Shown here: positions 23,913 through 36,600 of the stretch, one piece after another | How positions within the stretch are numbered: position 1 is the stretch's first letter | How the letters are laid out: each line of letters begins with the position of its first letter | Assembly: GCF_000004075.3 (NCBI RefSeq) | Contig: NC_026657.2 | Span: 4,216,001-4,280,000 of the forward strand | DNA: 64,000 nt | Reading direction: 5' to 3' | From: Cucumis sativus | Taxonomy: Eukaryota; Streptophyta; Magnoliopsida; Cucurbitales; Cucurbitaceae | The notes under the pieces: generated by a model | What the model was told of the DNA's origin: nothing | Seen by the model: the letters and a program-made list of their open reading frames with translations, nothing else | Database searches by the model: none | Program-made: the position numbers and the translations under genes

Positions 23913-25609
23913 TCTAAACCATATAATTATTTTATAAACTCATTTTTTTTAAAATTCATTTTAGGTGATTGGCAAACATATGAACTTTTTTTCAAAACAA
24001 CTTATTTTAAATTTAATCATTTAAAAAATCAATCCACATACATCTTTAATATTTTGATTTACAAAATGGTTTTAAAACTTTAATAGTAAAAAAGTTTGTT
24101 GATATTGCCAATAAAAACTCAACTCAACTAGTACTTGTATATATAGAGTTAAAAGCATACATAAGTATTACTCGAAAAATAAAGTTAGAAAAGGGAAATT
24201 GTATTTTATTTATTTATTTATTTGAATGTGTTAGAATCTAAAGTAAAGAAAACCAATGGGTTTTGGAGTTGGAACCAACCAATTAGTTGGACCTCTCCTT
24301 CATATTCAACCAATCTTCACTCAACTATATGCTTCTTTTTATAGTTTAAAAAAGGAGGCAAAATTATAATTTAAAACGTAACCATTTATTTTCTTTTTCC
24401 CATTTTTTAAGAATATAATTTAAATAGTCACTCTTTGAAAATCTAATGGTCATAATAAATCTAAATAAATCTTTGAAAGTAGGTGGATCAAAATAAACAA
24501 AAACAATAAAAAATTTAAAATTTAAAATAAAATTACAAAATTTTATTTTAAAATCTATATATGCTTCATTTTCATACTATATATTCACGTGCTAATTCTT
24601 TTTTCAAGGATGTGTATTGTGGTCCCTTTTGTTGTTTTATTAGACGTACTAATTCAATTCTTATACGTAATCTTTATTTTTATTTTCAATAAAATGACTG
24701 TGAATATGACTGAATGATAAAGTCATTGAAAATATTTGTAAAATATCGAAAAGTTTCATACAAGTTCATGAAAATGCTTCTTTCACTTTTTATTTATTTT
24801 TCTAATGACATAACAATTGTGTGATAAGGATCCAACCTTGGATTAAATGGGTATTTATTTAATTTATAAACAATTTTTTTATTTATCAACTTTTGGTTTT
24901 TCAAATTTGTGATTTGTTTTTTTAATAATGGATTTTCAAACTTTAAAAAAAATTAATAAATCTTTAACATAGATTGTAACAATTTTCAACTTTTTGGTTT
25001 TTAGTTACTTTTAATGTACTTATCCAATAAAAATTGAAAATTTTAATTTATGTCTAATAGGTTAATTACTAATTAAGTTTGATATAAACTTATTTAATTA
25101 ATTTTGGTTTTAAAATGGTTTCAAATGACTAATTTTAAGTAATTTGATTGAAAGTAGACAAATAAATTTTGACCATTCAAAAATAAATTGGCTTGATTTA
25201 AATTGTTGAACATCAATATAAAACATAATAATAATAATATTTTAACTGTTTTTATTTTTAAAATATATTAAAAATAAGTATAGAAACAAATTAAACAAGT
25301 CAAAGAGTTTAAGGAAAATTATCGAAAAAAATATATATTTTACAAAATATTTACCCTTCATATCAAAAATAAAGTGCAATTAATTTTATCTTTTAGTGAT
25401 TTTATTTTATAGAGTGTAAATAGTTTGTCAATTTTTTATATTCACGAAAAAACCTCTAAAGTTTACTTGTTTTTTATATTTCATCAACTTTTTAAAATAT
25501 AGATTATTAATACAACCCCTCATGTTTGATGACAAACTCGTGAAAAATGTGAAAATGTTATCCATAAAAAATTGGTTCTAAGTCTGATTTTTTATCATAT
25601 AATAAAGAG

Positions 25610-25750
25610 AAATTTTAAAAAATAGTAGACTTTACAAAATATTTACAACCTATAGCAAATTCTATCACTGATAGTAATTGATATACTATAGTGATAGAAT
25701 CCAAAATTTTACTAAATGTTTTAGTTTATTTTGCTATTTTAAAAAATGCA
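25610..25750. repeat. MITE-like family 1 element
   Basis: The core is ctatcactgatagtaattgatatactatagtgatag. The flanks are atttacaacctatagcaaa and the partial complement aaaattttactaaatgtttt. It is one of the compact copies. Confidence 0.55.
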
Positions 25751-26759
25751 CCTATAATAAATCAACATTATTATACAATTTTGTTTAGTTATCATTAATA
25801 TTAATGATTTTCTTTAAAAGGGAAAAAAAGTTATTAATTAAACCATATTTTTGTTGTAAACGTGAGGTACAACCCAAATATGGAAATCGAAAAAATATAA
25901 TATTAAAATAAATAAATTAAATTAAATTAAGAAATTTAAAAACAAAAATAAAAAAGATTCCACTTTCTTCCATTTATTTGAAAATTTTGATGTGAGTCTT
26001 CCAAAAATTGCAATATTTATAGATGATTTGACAAGCATGAGGAAGATTATATGGTCATAGTTGAAATTTTAAGGCAGTGTAGTAAAATATGGAGGATTTG
26101 ACACTTGACAATGAACACTAAGTATAACGGAGAATCTATATATATTACTAATATTTATAATACTCTCCTTAGATGCTCATTACCTATTTGAAATATGTCT
26201 CATTAAGATCTTACTGGAAAAAAATCTAACGGAAAAAAATTCAATGTAGAAGAAATTGTACATATTTCATATATTCCAATCTTGTGCATCAATCTTTCAA
26301 AAGTTGATAATAATTTTGTAAATAAGTCTCACATGTTATTCTTTAAACAAATTTGTTCTACTGCCATGTTATTTTTTTCAAGATCGTCAGTGTAGAAAAA
26401 CTTTGGTATAGTGAAATACGTTTTGTTCTATCGGTAATTTAAATTTGAGATATTATTTTATTCAAAATTAAATATTTAAATCAAAATTTCCTCCATTTGT
26501 TTCTCTTACTTTTGTTTCTTTTTTCTTTTCGTATTTTTCTCTCTTTTTTCATTTGTTTCTCTCTTCTTTGAGCAAGTAAGCATCTCTTCCAAATTTTATA
26601 GTTTTTTATTTATTTATTTATAAATATAGTAAAATGAAAAAATATTTAAAAATATTTTCAACCATTTTTCTATTTTAAATAATTTTTCTCATTTTTCTTT
26701 TAAATGTATTCTCCCTCATTCTTATTTAAAAAAAAAATGGTAAGAGCACTTTTACATAT

Positions 26760-26935
26760 GTTTTTTTTCTTCCGATGTTGCAAAATATAACAAATAGATG
26801 TTGACAGATACTAACAGATCAATAGATTTCTATCCGTGTTTATATTGTCTATTGATCTATGAAATTTTGTTATATTCATAAATATATATTTTCAACGGTT
26901 TTATCTACTTAACTCGTGTTTTTATTCATTTAGGG
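26760..26935. repeat. MITE-like family 1 element
   Basis: It contains tgcaaaatataacaaatag, a core with gatcaatagatttctatc and tctattgatcta, and the closing words gaaattttgttatattcat. This is the family plan in a diverged form. Confidence 0.45.
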
Positions 26936-27129
26936 TACTTAAAAAAAATCATTCTTGGTCAAATTTATTTTGCATAATCTTACAATGCATATAATTGAGA
27001 GACTATATCTAAAATATTGTTTTTGAATTCTATGATTCAAACGGTCTAAATTTTGAAAACCAATATTTTTATATTTTTTTTATATGTAAAATTTAAATTT
27101 TAAAATAAAAAATTATATTATAAAAAGGG

Positions 27130-27340
27130 AAATTGTCAAAAAAAAAAAACATTTCACAAAATATATACAACATATAGCAAAATTTCAGATTTTATGATTG
27201 ATAGACACTGATATGATTTTATCAGTGGCATTGATAGACAGCAATAGTAGTCTATATGTTTCTTTCATTGATATAATCCAAAATTTTATTATAACTTGTA
27301 AATAGTTTAATTTATTATATAATTTTAAAAATGTCCCACA
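27130..27340. repeat. MITE-like family 1 element
   Basis: It starts tatatacaacatatagcaaa. The core contains gattgatagacactgatatg, tgatagacagcaatagtag and related words, and it ends attttattataacttgtaaa. Confidence 0.55.
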
Positions 27341-27944
27341 TAAAAATATTTTAAAAGATTGAATTCTTAATTTTATTGAAATTTTGAAGAACATATCAAT
27401 AAAATTTCTATTCTGAAAGATATTTTGGAAAAATTATCAATAATCATAAATTATAATTAGTAAATAAACCTCTAATGACTTTAAAACAAGTTAGCATTTC
27501 ATTATTTATATAATATGATATCATTTCTATTATTTATATTATACGATAGCATTTTTAGCATTTATATTATATTTGCATCAACCATGTTTTATGTTTAATC
27601 TTTATATTTTTTTTTAAGTTAATTTTTCTAAATATAACGAAACGTCAAAATATTAAAATATTTAAAGTTCATGGTACTTTCATTATTTTTAGGTTTGCCT
27701 TTAAATATTGTAGATTTTTTTTTCTTTTTCTCTTTTGCAATTTGTTTATACCATTTTCATATTATTACTTTTCTTCTTTTTTTTCCACCTATTCTCTTGT
27801 TTATGAATATTTTTTCATGTCCTCTTCTAGAATTTCTTCATTCTTCGTCAGCTCTCATATTTTTATTTCTTTCTTTTTTCACTTCTCTAAATTCCCACTT
27901 GGTAAACGATCTTCATCACCTTTCATATTTTTTCTCTTCCGAAT

Positions 27945-28155
27945 CTAAATGATCATATACCAAGATCTAAACGATCTTGTTTCAAGATCGTGTACAAAAT
28001 ATAAAAGATATTGGTACACGATCTTGTATTAAATATAAATAATCTTGGAACACAATCGTAAACCAAGATCGTTTAGATTTGGTACACAATAGTTTAGATC
28101 TTGGTACTCAATAGTGTATCATTTCCTTCACAATCGCCTATCATGATCGTTTAGA
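27945..28155. repeat. Cluster of ctaaacgatcttg / caagatcgtttag words
   Basis: Several direct and inverted copies of aagatcgtttagat and ggtacacgatcttg occur within about 200 bp. The core word atcgtttag is shared with the array at 11190-11572 and with the interior of the foldback element at 14.4-14.7 kb. Confidence 0.5.
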
Positions 28156-28268
28156 AGAAAAATTACATACACGTGTGTGGTCAATTAATCGCGTATTGAC
28201 AAGGACATTTTTTGTATTTTCCATATTGTGAGCTTGTTGGCTTTTTTCGTTTTCAAAATTGTTCTATA

Positions 28269-28385
28269 TAGTGTAAATATTTTTTCGGCTTGTTACATTT
28301 ATATATTAAAAAAAAACTCTTTTTTTTAGTGTAAATATTTTTTCGGCTTGTTACATTTATATATTAAAAAAAAACTCTTTTTTTT
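28269..28385 (+). repeat. Perfect 58-bp tandem duplication
   Basis: The unit beginning agtgtaaatattttttcggc occurs twice, at 28270 and 28328, with no difference that I can see. This suggests recent slippage or unequal exchange. Confidence 0.9.
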
Positions 28386-28611
28386 GTTTTTAAAAATATA
28401 GAAAAACTAACAAACTATTTACACTTGAACAAAACTATTTAAAAACAAGATTTATTACACTTGATTTTTCTATGAAGTGTAAATTTTTTGTCAAATGTTC
28501 TATTTTTTACAATTTCTCTTTATTTCTGGTTAATAAGACTTTGATTTTCTCTTTATTGTCTCTAGTTTTATTAGGTAATTTAAGTTATATCTATTTAAAT
28601 TTAGGGACATT

Positions 28612-28858
28612 CACAAAAATAGCAAAAACAATTATGATAATAGAGTTTATCTCATTACATTTTGGAAATTGTAAAAAGTAACAAATTTGAATGTAGATAA
28701 CCTTTTGATAGCCCTCTGATAACTATTTGATAGTCGTTTGATAATTGTCTAGTATCATTAATTACTTGTCATATTTATCATATTCATAATATACAAAAAA
28801 AGATGGATGGTGCGGACTATTTTTTTCTAAATATATTTATCATATGATACACCTTCCC
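28612..28858 (+). repeat. Dispersed element, family 3 (copy 2)
   Basis: It contains caattatgataatagagtt, tctgataactatttgatagt, catattcataatatac, ttttttctaaatatattt and catatgataca, in the same order as 4246-4492 and the reversed copy at 23705-23912. Confidence 0.55.
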
Positions 28859-30564
28859 TTAAATTTATTTAGGACTTTTTTTATAAATATATTATAATGA
28901 AACTTTTTATATTTTTAGATATTTTTAATAGTTATTTCCTCTATTTATTTATTTTCAATGGAAGGTATGATTTGATAATTTAAAATCAAAAGATTTGAAT
29001 CTAAACTATTACAGCACACTCAATATTCTATCTTTAATTTCAAACTTCAACCTTTTTTTTTTTTGCTTTTTTTTTTTGCTTGTTTTTTTTTTCTTCTTCA
29101 AATTTTTATGGGGTTTTGTTTTCTAATATAGGCATATATTAAATAAAATTAAAATAGTATCAACCAATCAAAATACTAAAACATAACCAAGATTTCATGC
29201 CAACAAAAATTCACAGTAAAAATTATACCAAAAATAAATTCGATGGTTTATTTATGTTCATCAATATTCATGAAATTTTAGAATATTATTATATTTTTGT
29301 TATATTTTCCAATTGAACAATAATTGAGAAAAAAAAAACGAATCATTCAATTGAAAAATCTTTATCAATACCTCAATTGTTCAAAAAAAAAAAAAGTGAA
29401 TCATTGAATTGAAAAATCTTTATCAATATCTCAAATCCAAATCAAACGTTCAATTATCTCTCTCCCTATTGATAAAAATTCTTTTCCACACAAATTCTAT
29501 TTGTAATTAGCAAAATGTACCATAAGCTTGAAACTTTAGGGTAATATGCAATCTTTGACTAACTTTTGTTGATATCAAACCAACTTTATTTCATGTGCTA
29601 AATATCTCAACAATGAATTAGAATTACAATCCTTATTAAGATGAGAACCTCTAATTCTCAATCACTAACTCTCAAATCCATCGATTATAACCGGATTAGG
29701 TTAGGCACAAATGGCATCACAAATCAAATATCTTGAAACAATAATGAAATTCTTGTCTAAATTTAAACACTCCACAAATAGAATGATCAATCTCACTTGA
29801 ATGTTGTTAGCATGCGGATGCATGCAAGTCAACACGTGAACAGCGAATTCAAGAAGCTCTTCCTAAGCTTATCTTGAAAGAAAAAACCTCAAATGCTAAA
29901 TTAAATTCATCCTAAAACTTCACTAACAAACAAACCAAAGACAAAATTAAAAATTGTAATGCATAGCAGTAAAATGACAAGATTGCAAAATTACATCTAC
30001 TTAAAAAGCCACAAAAATGATAAGATTGGAAGATAATTAAATTCCATCAAAATTATTGAAGATAATATAAATAATAATTTGGTGTTAATTTGGTGTCTTA
30101 GAAAGTTAATATTAATTGTGATTCTGGAAGGAATATCAGAGTAAGGAGTAGGTGTGCAACATTACAATATTCTCTTAATTCATCTATCACTACAAGTATA
30201 ATGTAGCTTAGGCACTACTACTATATCTTAACACATACATTTCTAACTATTAATTTGTTGACTAAACCTATAGTAAAAAAAAAAAAAAAAATAGAGATAT
30301 CCACACTCCCAAGGATGGGTTCTTCGCTCCCCGTTTCATTTGCCAATCCCTACATTATTTCTCACGAGGATCAGGGTAGGGATTCCCCACGTATAATTTT
30401 TGGAGATTGGATTCTTCGTGCAAGTAACGTTTCTCAATTTAGCTTTTTTCCCCGAAAAATATGTCAATTGACTTAAATCGATTCTATCAAAAAGTTTTAA
30501 CTAAATTGTTAATTTTTTCACTCATTTTTAATATAGTTAGTTTCATACCCATAAACCGCTATAA

Positions 30565-30730
30565 ATGACAAAACTGTTAAAAATATTTACAAAATATAGT
30601 AAAATTTTATATTTATCAACAATAATAAACATCGGTAGTCTTCTGTCAATATTGGTATTGATAATGTGAAATTTAATTTTGTTATATTTTGTAAATTTTT
30701 TTTAGATCACGTATTTAAAAGTCCCTTGTA
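30565..30730. repeat. MITE-like family 1 element
   Basis: It starts tttacaaaatatagtaaaat. The core words are tcaacaataataaacatcgg and tcaatattggtattgata, and it ends aattttgttatattttgtaa. Confidence 0.45.
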
Positions 30731-30959
30731 AAAAAAATATATAATTCCAATTGTCTCGTAGAAGGAAATAGCTACCAATCAAATTATCTAAGTAAGTAAT
30801 CTAAATTTAGATATTCAATATATACATATTCATTATCAGGACTATATTAAAAAAATAAAACTTGAAACTTAAATATGATATTTATATAATAAAATAATAA
30901 TATAACATCAAATTGTTGTAATAAATAAAATAAAATAAAAAGATAATGAGCTAGGGACG

Positions 30960-31195
30960 AAAATCGAAGATGTTGTGTCCAAGACTATGTTGTCCTCAAA
31001 ATGGTAGTAGGAGTCGCCACCAATCATTTTCACGGTGTGATTAGACACCGAAATAATGTAAACACTTTTGCTAAAAGATCATTAAAAAAAATAGTCTGCA
31101 AAAACTAGAGTTGAGTTCGGGAGTCATTTGTGTATGAGAATATTGTTAGCACCCCACAACACCCGTTTAGAAAACTGTGGCCAAATTTCAAATCT
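30960..31195 (+). mobile_element. Relic of a common plant dispersed repeat
   Basis: The words gtaggagtcgccaccaatca, gtgtgattagacaccgaaat, tctgcaaaaactagag, gagttcgggagtc and gttagcaccccacaac appear in this order. I recognise this order from repeats seen in several dicot genomes, but I cannot assign the element type from sequence alone. Non-coding. Confidence 0.35.
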
Positions 31196-33622
31196 TCAAT
31201 TGAAAATATTTTTTAATTTTTTTTAAAAAAGTAATGTCTTATTTTATCCCTCACGAGTCCAGCATTCCATCAATTAGACTATATTAAAGAAAAAAAAATA
31301 ATCTCAAGAATTGAGAAATTAGTAGAATTTCTCAAAATCGGTCGTAAGAATATCCTTCTAATAAATATATGTTTTTTAAAAAAACATTAACTAAAATTAT
31401 TTTTTCTTGGAATTAAATATTTGACTCTCAAAGGTTGATCCTTCACCTCAAGAATTCTAAAAATTCGGACTTCTAAGTAGGATTTTGTTCAAGGCAAATG
31501 ATATAAGTTATTAGAAAAGATTGATTAAAAAACCTTATGAAATGATAGATTAAATTTTGAGGATTTGAAAAGGCATACAAGAAAAATTATCGTTAGAGGC
31601 AAACTTTCTAAATAATTAAAAAAAATTAAACATAGAAAATATTAAATTAGAAGAATTTTAAAACATTGAAGATCTTAATTAGAAATATTTGAAATTTTTA
31701 AATAGGAAAGAAAATTATAAAAGAAAAATTATATAGGTAAAAACAAGAGTAATTTGAGGAAGGATCACAACAAATTAATGCAAACATATTTTAATAAAAA
31801 CATATTGGAAATTGATGTTAGACTTTCAAAGAATTGATTTTCTTACTTACCTCTTCAATTCTAAAAAATAGAACTTCCAAATTTTCTAAATTTTACAGTT
31901 GGAATGTCTTCTTTTAAAAAAAAGTAATTAAAAATGTTAACAAATTTAAATCATTATTAGCGATAACATATTAAAAAATTGACCAAAAAGAAAAATAAAA
32001 TATTAAATAACATATTAAAGATATAATAATCAATGCTATAAAAAAAATAAAAAAAACAAACAAAAATGCTAATTATATAAAAATAATAATAAAGATACAA
32101 TATAGAGAGAGATAGAGAATAAAGCTTAAGAATAAATTAACAAATAAAAGACTTAATAATAAATAAAAATGAGATAAACAACACCTATGAAAAAATATGT
32201 AATAAATAAAATGTGATAATTGTAAAAATCTAGGTTCTTTTTTTTTTATGGCATTTTTTCTATTTTTTTTTTGTTTTTTGGATGAGAAGAAGAGATTGTC
32301 CATTTCTTAGTCGTCTACTCTTTTTCACTTTCCTTTTTCTTTTTTAATTTAAACCTCCGCTATAGTTTTCTCTACAAGTACATCTGTAAAATTGAAATGG
32401 AATTTTATAAGGTAGTTCTTTTTCTCAAGTTACATTTGTGCTACATCTTAGAGTAGAAAAATTCAAATTGAAGATTTCATAGTTATCAATTGAGATATCT
32501 TCAATTTGACTTCTTTTATCAAGTTTATTTGTCAATAAACTTGTTCCCATTATATAATTGAGAATCAGAGTGATGCTACTAAATAATAAAAACAAAGTTC
32601 AAAATTAAAGCTAACAATTAACAAGCCTGGCTGAAGGTTATGTAATATTATAATAACATTCTCCAATTATACACTAAATACTATTTCAAAACTCTACAAA
32701 CTCCTCAGTTGTAGAGTCTACTATTATTTTTTTCAAACTAAAATAATTTACACCACAAATACATATCATTATAACCACACCCAAAATATTTTAGCTCAAC
32801 CATAATAATAGTCTAAGACTATAATAACTCCTTTCTTGCCTCAAAGTTTCCATATATTTCTTTCTTGTTTTGTTTTTGCCAGATTAGCTTCCCAGGTAAT
32901 ACAATCTTTTTTATTAATCAGGTTTGCAACGAGTAAATTTAAATATTCAGGTGGACTTTAAAATTCAAAAGGTTATACATCTTGACTATAAATTTTGAGT
33001 TCCATTTTACAATATTAGTCACTGAATTTTAAGATTTACGCTTTTAATCTAAAATTATCATCTATTAATTAGTTTTAAATAATTATAAAGTAAATTTTAA
33101 AAAAATTAATAGGTGATAGAAAAAACAATGGAAGTCATTATAATTCATTTAAATTAATTGCTAGACAATTATAACATTAAATGTGAATATTTATTGAGAA
33201 ATCCAAGCCAAAAGGAAAAATCTTAAAACTATGATTAAACTGAATCAAAACTTAAATCTCAAAAAGTAAAATTACAAACTTTTGAAATCTAGAGATCTAA
33301 ACAAATATAAATATTTCCCCTTTGTGTTCACCTTTCGAATTTTGCAGCATGTCTACATTATTTTAATATTTGAATATATTAACATTTCATGTAAGAAGGC
33401 ATTCATGTAATCTCATCAGTCAAAATGGTTCATCTAACTTTGATTTTCAATGGCAAAAAGCACGTTTAACCTTAATGTTCATGTCAACCACTTACGATAC
33501 TATAACAAAGAAAAGCCTAAGCGAAAACAAGAGCCAGTGTTCCTGTGCTGTGATTGGTATCTCCATTTTATTATTTTATTCTGTCTCGAAAACTGGGGTA
33601 CCTCAAATTAGGTCAGAGGCGT

Positions 33623-36600
33623 TCAAAGTGTAGCGATGCACTCAATTTCGACCTTAGCATCCAAAGGCAATCTTGCAACCTCATATGTCGACCGAGCTGG
33701 AGCAGGGGACGGAAAATCTACAATAAAAAGTAGCCAAGAAAACAAAATGAAAAAGTGCACCTATGCATTCATGTCAATTTACATGCATTTTGACTAATCT
33801 TACAAGATAACCAGTTTTACCTTACAACATTTAGGTGTCAAGAAAATTTATTGAATATTAAATCCTAGGTAGTTGGCTACCATAACTAGCCCTTAAACGA
33901 GTTCATGTCCTCACTCTTTTTATCCCTAGGTCAATCCATGAACAATAAATACATTTTTATCTACCTATTGGAATCCGACCCGCAATAATTGACCCAAAAG
34001 AAAACTACATATCAATGTATCAAAGTAATCAGCAAGTCGGCCAAGTAAATTGTTGCAAAGAAAAGTTCATCTTTCTCTCCAAGTAGAATCACGTTCAAAA
34101 TTCGTTGAAATTGAAATTTCCAAGTTCACTCAAATAAACTGTACTCTAGAAACTAAAGTTGAACCGTAATGGAGACGGAGAGATCATACAGACATATCTA
34201 AGGTACAAGCTCGGCATTTGATAATAGAGAGATTAGAGGTTCAGTTTAGCAAAACTTACATTTAGCATATATCTCGTTAACTTTCTTGAAATCCTTCAGA
34301 TCAGCCAACCTGCAAGAAAATTTGTGAAAGAACTTAATAAAAACAAAAATATGGGAGTTTTCTGAGAGATGTCTTCATTACTTTTAGAATAACTATTTTA
34401 TTGAAAACAATGTCTATAAAATGTCTTCTAAAAGTAGTTGTCTCATAACAGATGACAATTTCTTGCAATAGGTTTAAAGTATATTTTTGTACATAAACTT
34501 CCATACCCATTCTTTTTAAGTCCGCAATTTCAAATGTTCTAGTCCCCACATAAATTTTCAGTTAATTTATTTTTTATCGAATCTTTATCCATTTTGAACA
34601 CCTACAACTACATATGACTTACTACATGTTGAACTCGCTTTCAAATACTTTTTCACGTCAACATCTACTCATCAAGTAAAAATGTAAAATGGCAAAAGGT
34701 ATATTTTGTCGACTTTCTATTGAATAAATTATACAAAATTAATAAGACAGATGATATTTATCACAAAATTGAAAGGCTAAGACAAAAGGTTTGATAAGTA
34801 GAATAAAATAGAATCTACACCCTCAGAAAAACTTGTAAGTAGATGGGGTTGGGTAGACAAAAACATAAAACCATTTTTTGAAACAACTACTAAACAATTC
34901 CCTAGTTCTCAGATATTAATAGAGCAAGGTTATTATGGTCATCAAGAAAAGGGGCCAAAATTCCATACATAATAGTCGTCTTAACCACGGAAGAATAGCT
35001 GGAACCTCCAGCTTTCAATATTTCGCCCATATTTTTGAGGACCTGTAAATTTCATTCACTCAGAATTTATGATATTCAGATCAAACGTGATACGAGCAGG
35101 CACCATAATCAACATACCTGCTCCGTTTGGTCTTCAACGTCATCTGAGACAAATTTCCCTGTCTACATTAGAACATAAAAACACAGTCCATTAGGCAACT
35201 TAAAAATGTGCACATACAGAAACCCACTTTAACCTTATGTTTCTGCTTTCAACCTTTCAACCTATGCTCGGGTTAGCATCCAAAAACCCACTTAATCTAC
35301 TCACTCATAAGCACAATCAAATAGAAAATAACAATAACAATTAGATGAAGCTACCTCAGGATTTAGACCCAGGACACCAGACACAAAGAGAAGGTTGTTG
35401 GCTTTGATAGCTTGAGAATACGGCCCTAATGCCGCTGGAGCCTTGTCAGTCTGAACAGCTTCCTTGATACCTTCCACACAAGAAGTTGATATTACGGGGT
35501 GGACCAGGTGATTATGCATCAGTCATAAACATTCAACAGAAACAATTAGGAAGGAACAACTATTCATTGTTCCCCCAAGGAAGAATCATCATCTACAACT
35601 ATCCAAAACAGAGCCTTTACAGAAGAACTATTTTCTCCAATACAACTAGATTATGAATTAAAAAAAGCTCTCCAATTTTTTCATACGTTGTTTAAGCTGT
35701 TTGATAAAATTAAAAATTAAGATTTCCCATAATAATCTGTTACGATTTCCCTTTTTAAACAGTAATAATCCCAACAAAAAGGGTAGAAACAGAGACAGGA
35801 CTATGTGATTTGATTATATTCAATAAACCTCAAGTTTATACAAGTAAATATTAAGAAAATAACAAGAAAAAAACTAGGAAATAACACACCAAACAGTCCA
35901 GCTTCTTTGGGAGGCTGGCAGCTTCTCCTTTAGGGAAAGCAGACTTTTTCTATATAAAACCTAACCTCACCAATCCCTAAAATTATTCTATTTATACTCC
36001 TCATCATTCGTGGCCCCACCAGCATCATTCCTTTCTCCATTTCTCTCTCCTAGCTCTGTCCCCTGCATAATTATTTTCTTACCCTTCCTTTTATATTGAT
36101 GAATAATCAGAGGTCTTATAATACTCTTGGTTCCACATTCACCTTGTCCTCAAGGTGGAAGTTGGGGAAACTGTTGGTTCATTTGGCAGACTGACTCCCA
36201 AGTAGCTTCAATTTCTGGTAGGTTTTTCCATTTAATCAGCCACTCATTTGCACTCAGCTCCTTGCTCTATGAATTTTCAGTACAGTTTACAGCCATAGGT
36301 GAAAGTATACTTATCGATCTTACAATGACTATGTAAAAAAAACATTTTAATATTCGGCCCCTCTACCTGACATGGCTGAAAGTATACTTATGGATGCTTT
36401 TGTAACTGGGCTAGAACCTTCTCTGCCTGCATGCAGAAGTAGTGAGTAGATACTCACAGACCTTGGAGGCATGTATGAGGAAGCTCAATTGGTAAATGAC
36501 AGAAACTTGGCCTTCAAACTGGTTGCAGTAGAGTTGAGTAATCAAGGTTTAGGAGGGGCTGCAAACTAATCCTCAAAGAAGATAGAAGTTCCAACAGGTG

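Larger units (their letters stand above)
23913..27940. other. Gene-poor AT-rich stretch
   Basis: No credible gene is seen. It holds family 1 elements at 25610-25750, 26760-26935 and 27130-27340 and a possible fragment at 25330-25460. Frames at 23829-24083 and 27671-27952 translate to Phe/Ser/Tyr-rich low-complexity strings produced by T-rich DNA. Confidence 0.5.
28859..33622. other. Gene-poor stretch between the RidA copies
   Basis: No supported gene is seen. The 73-codon frame at 30255-30476 resembles decayed transposon sequence (ccccgtttcatttgcc, gggattcccc) and has no family match that I recognise. A family 1 element lies at 30565-30730 and a transposon-like relic at 30960-31195. The rest is A/T runs. 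The last part will contain the 3' UTR of RidA copy 2. Confidence 0.45.

Noticed and set aside
27671..27952. 93-codon Phe/Leu/Ser-rich frame that looks like a membrane protein
   Set aside because: The hydrophobicity comes from T-rich DNA. A second frame is open in the same place, and no start context or homology supports it.
30255..30476. 73-codon frame beginning after an A run
   Set aside because: It resembles transposon debris (ccccgtttcatttgcc and ggattcccc words). No protein family is recognised.
33370..33633. 87-codon plus-strand frame
   Set aside because: Its 3' end overlaps the last exon of RidA copy 2 on the other strand, and the rest is unremarkable. It was treated as an antisense shadow.
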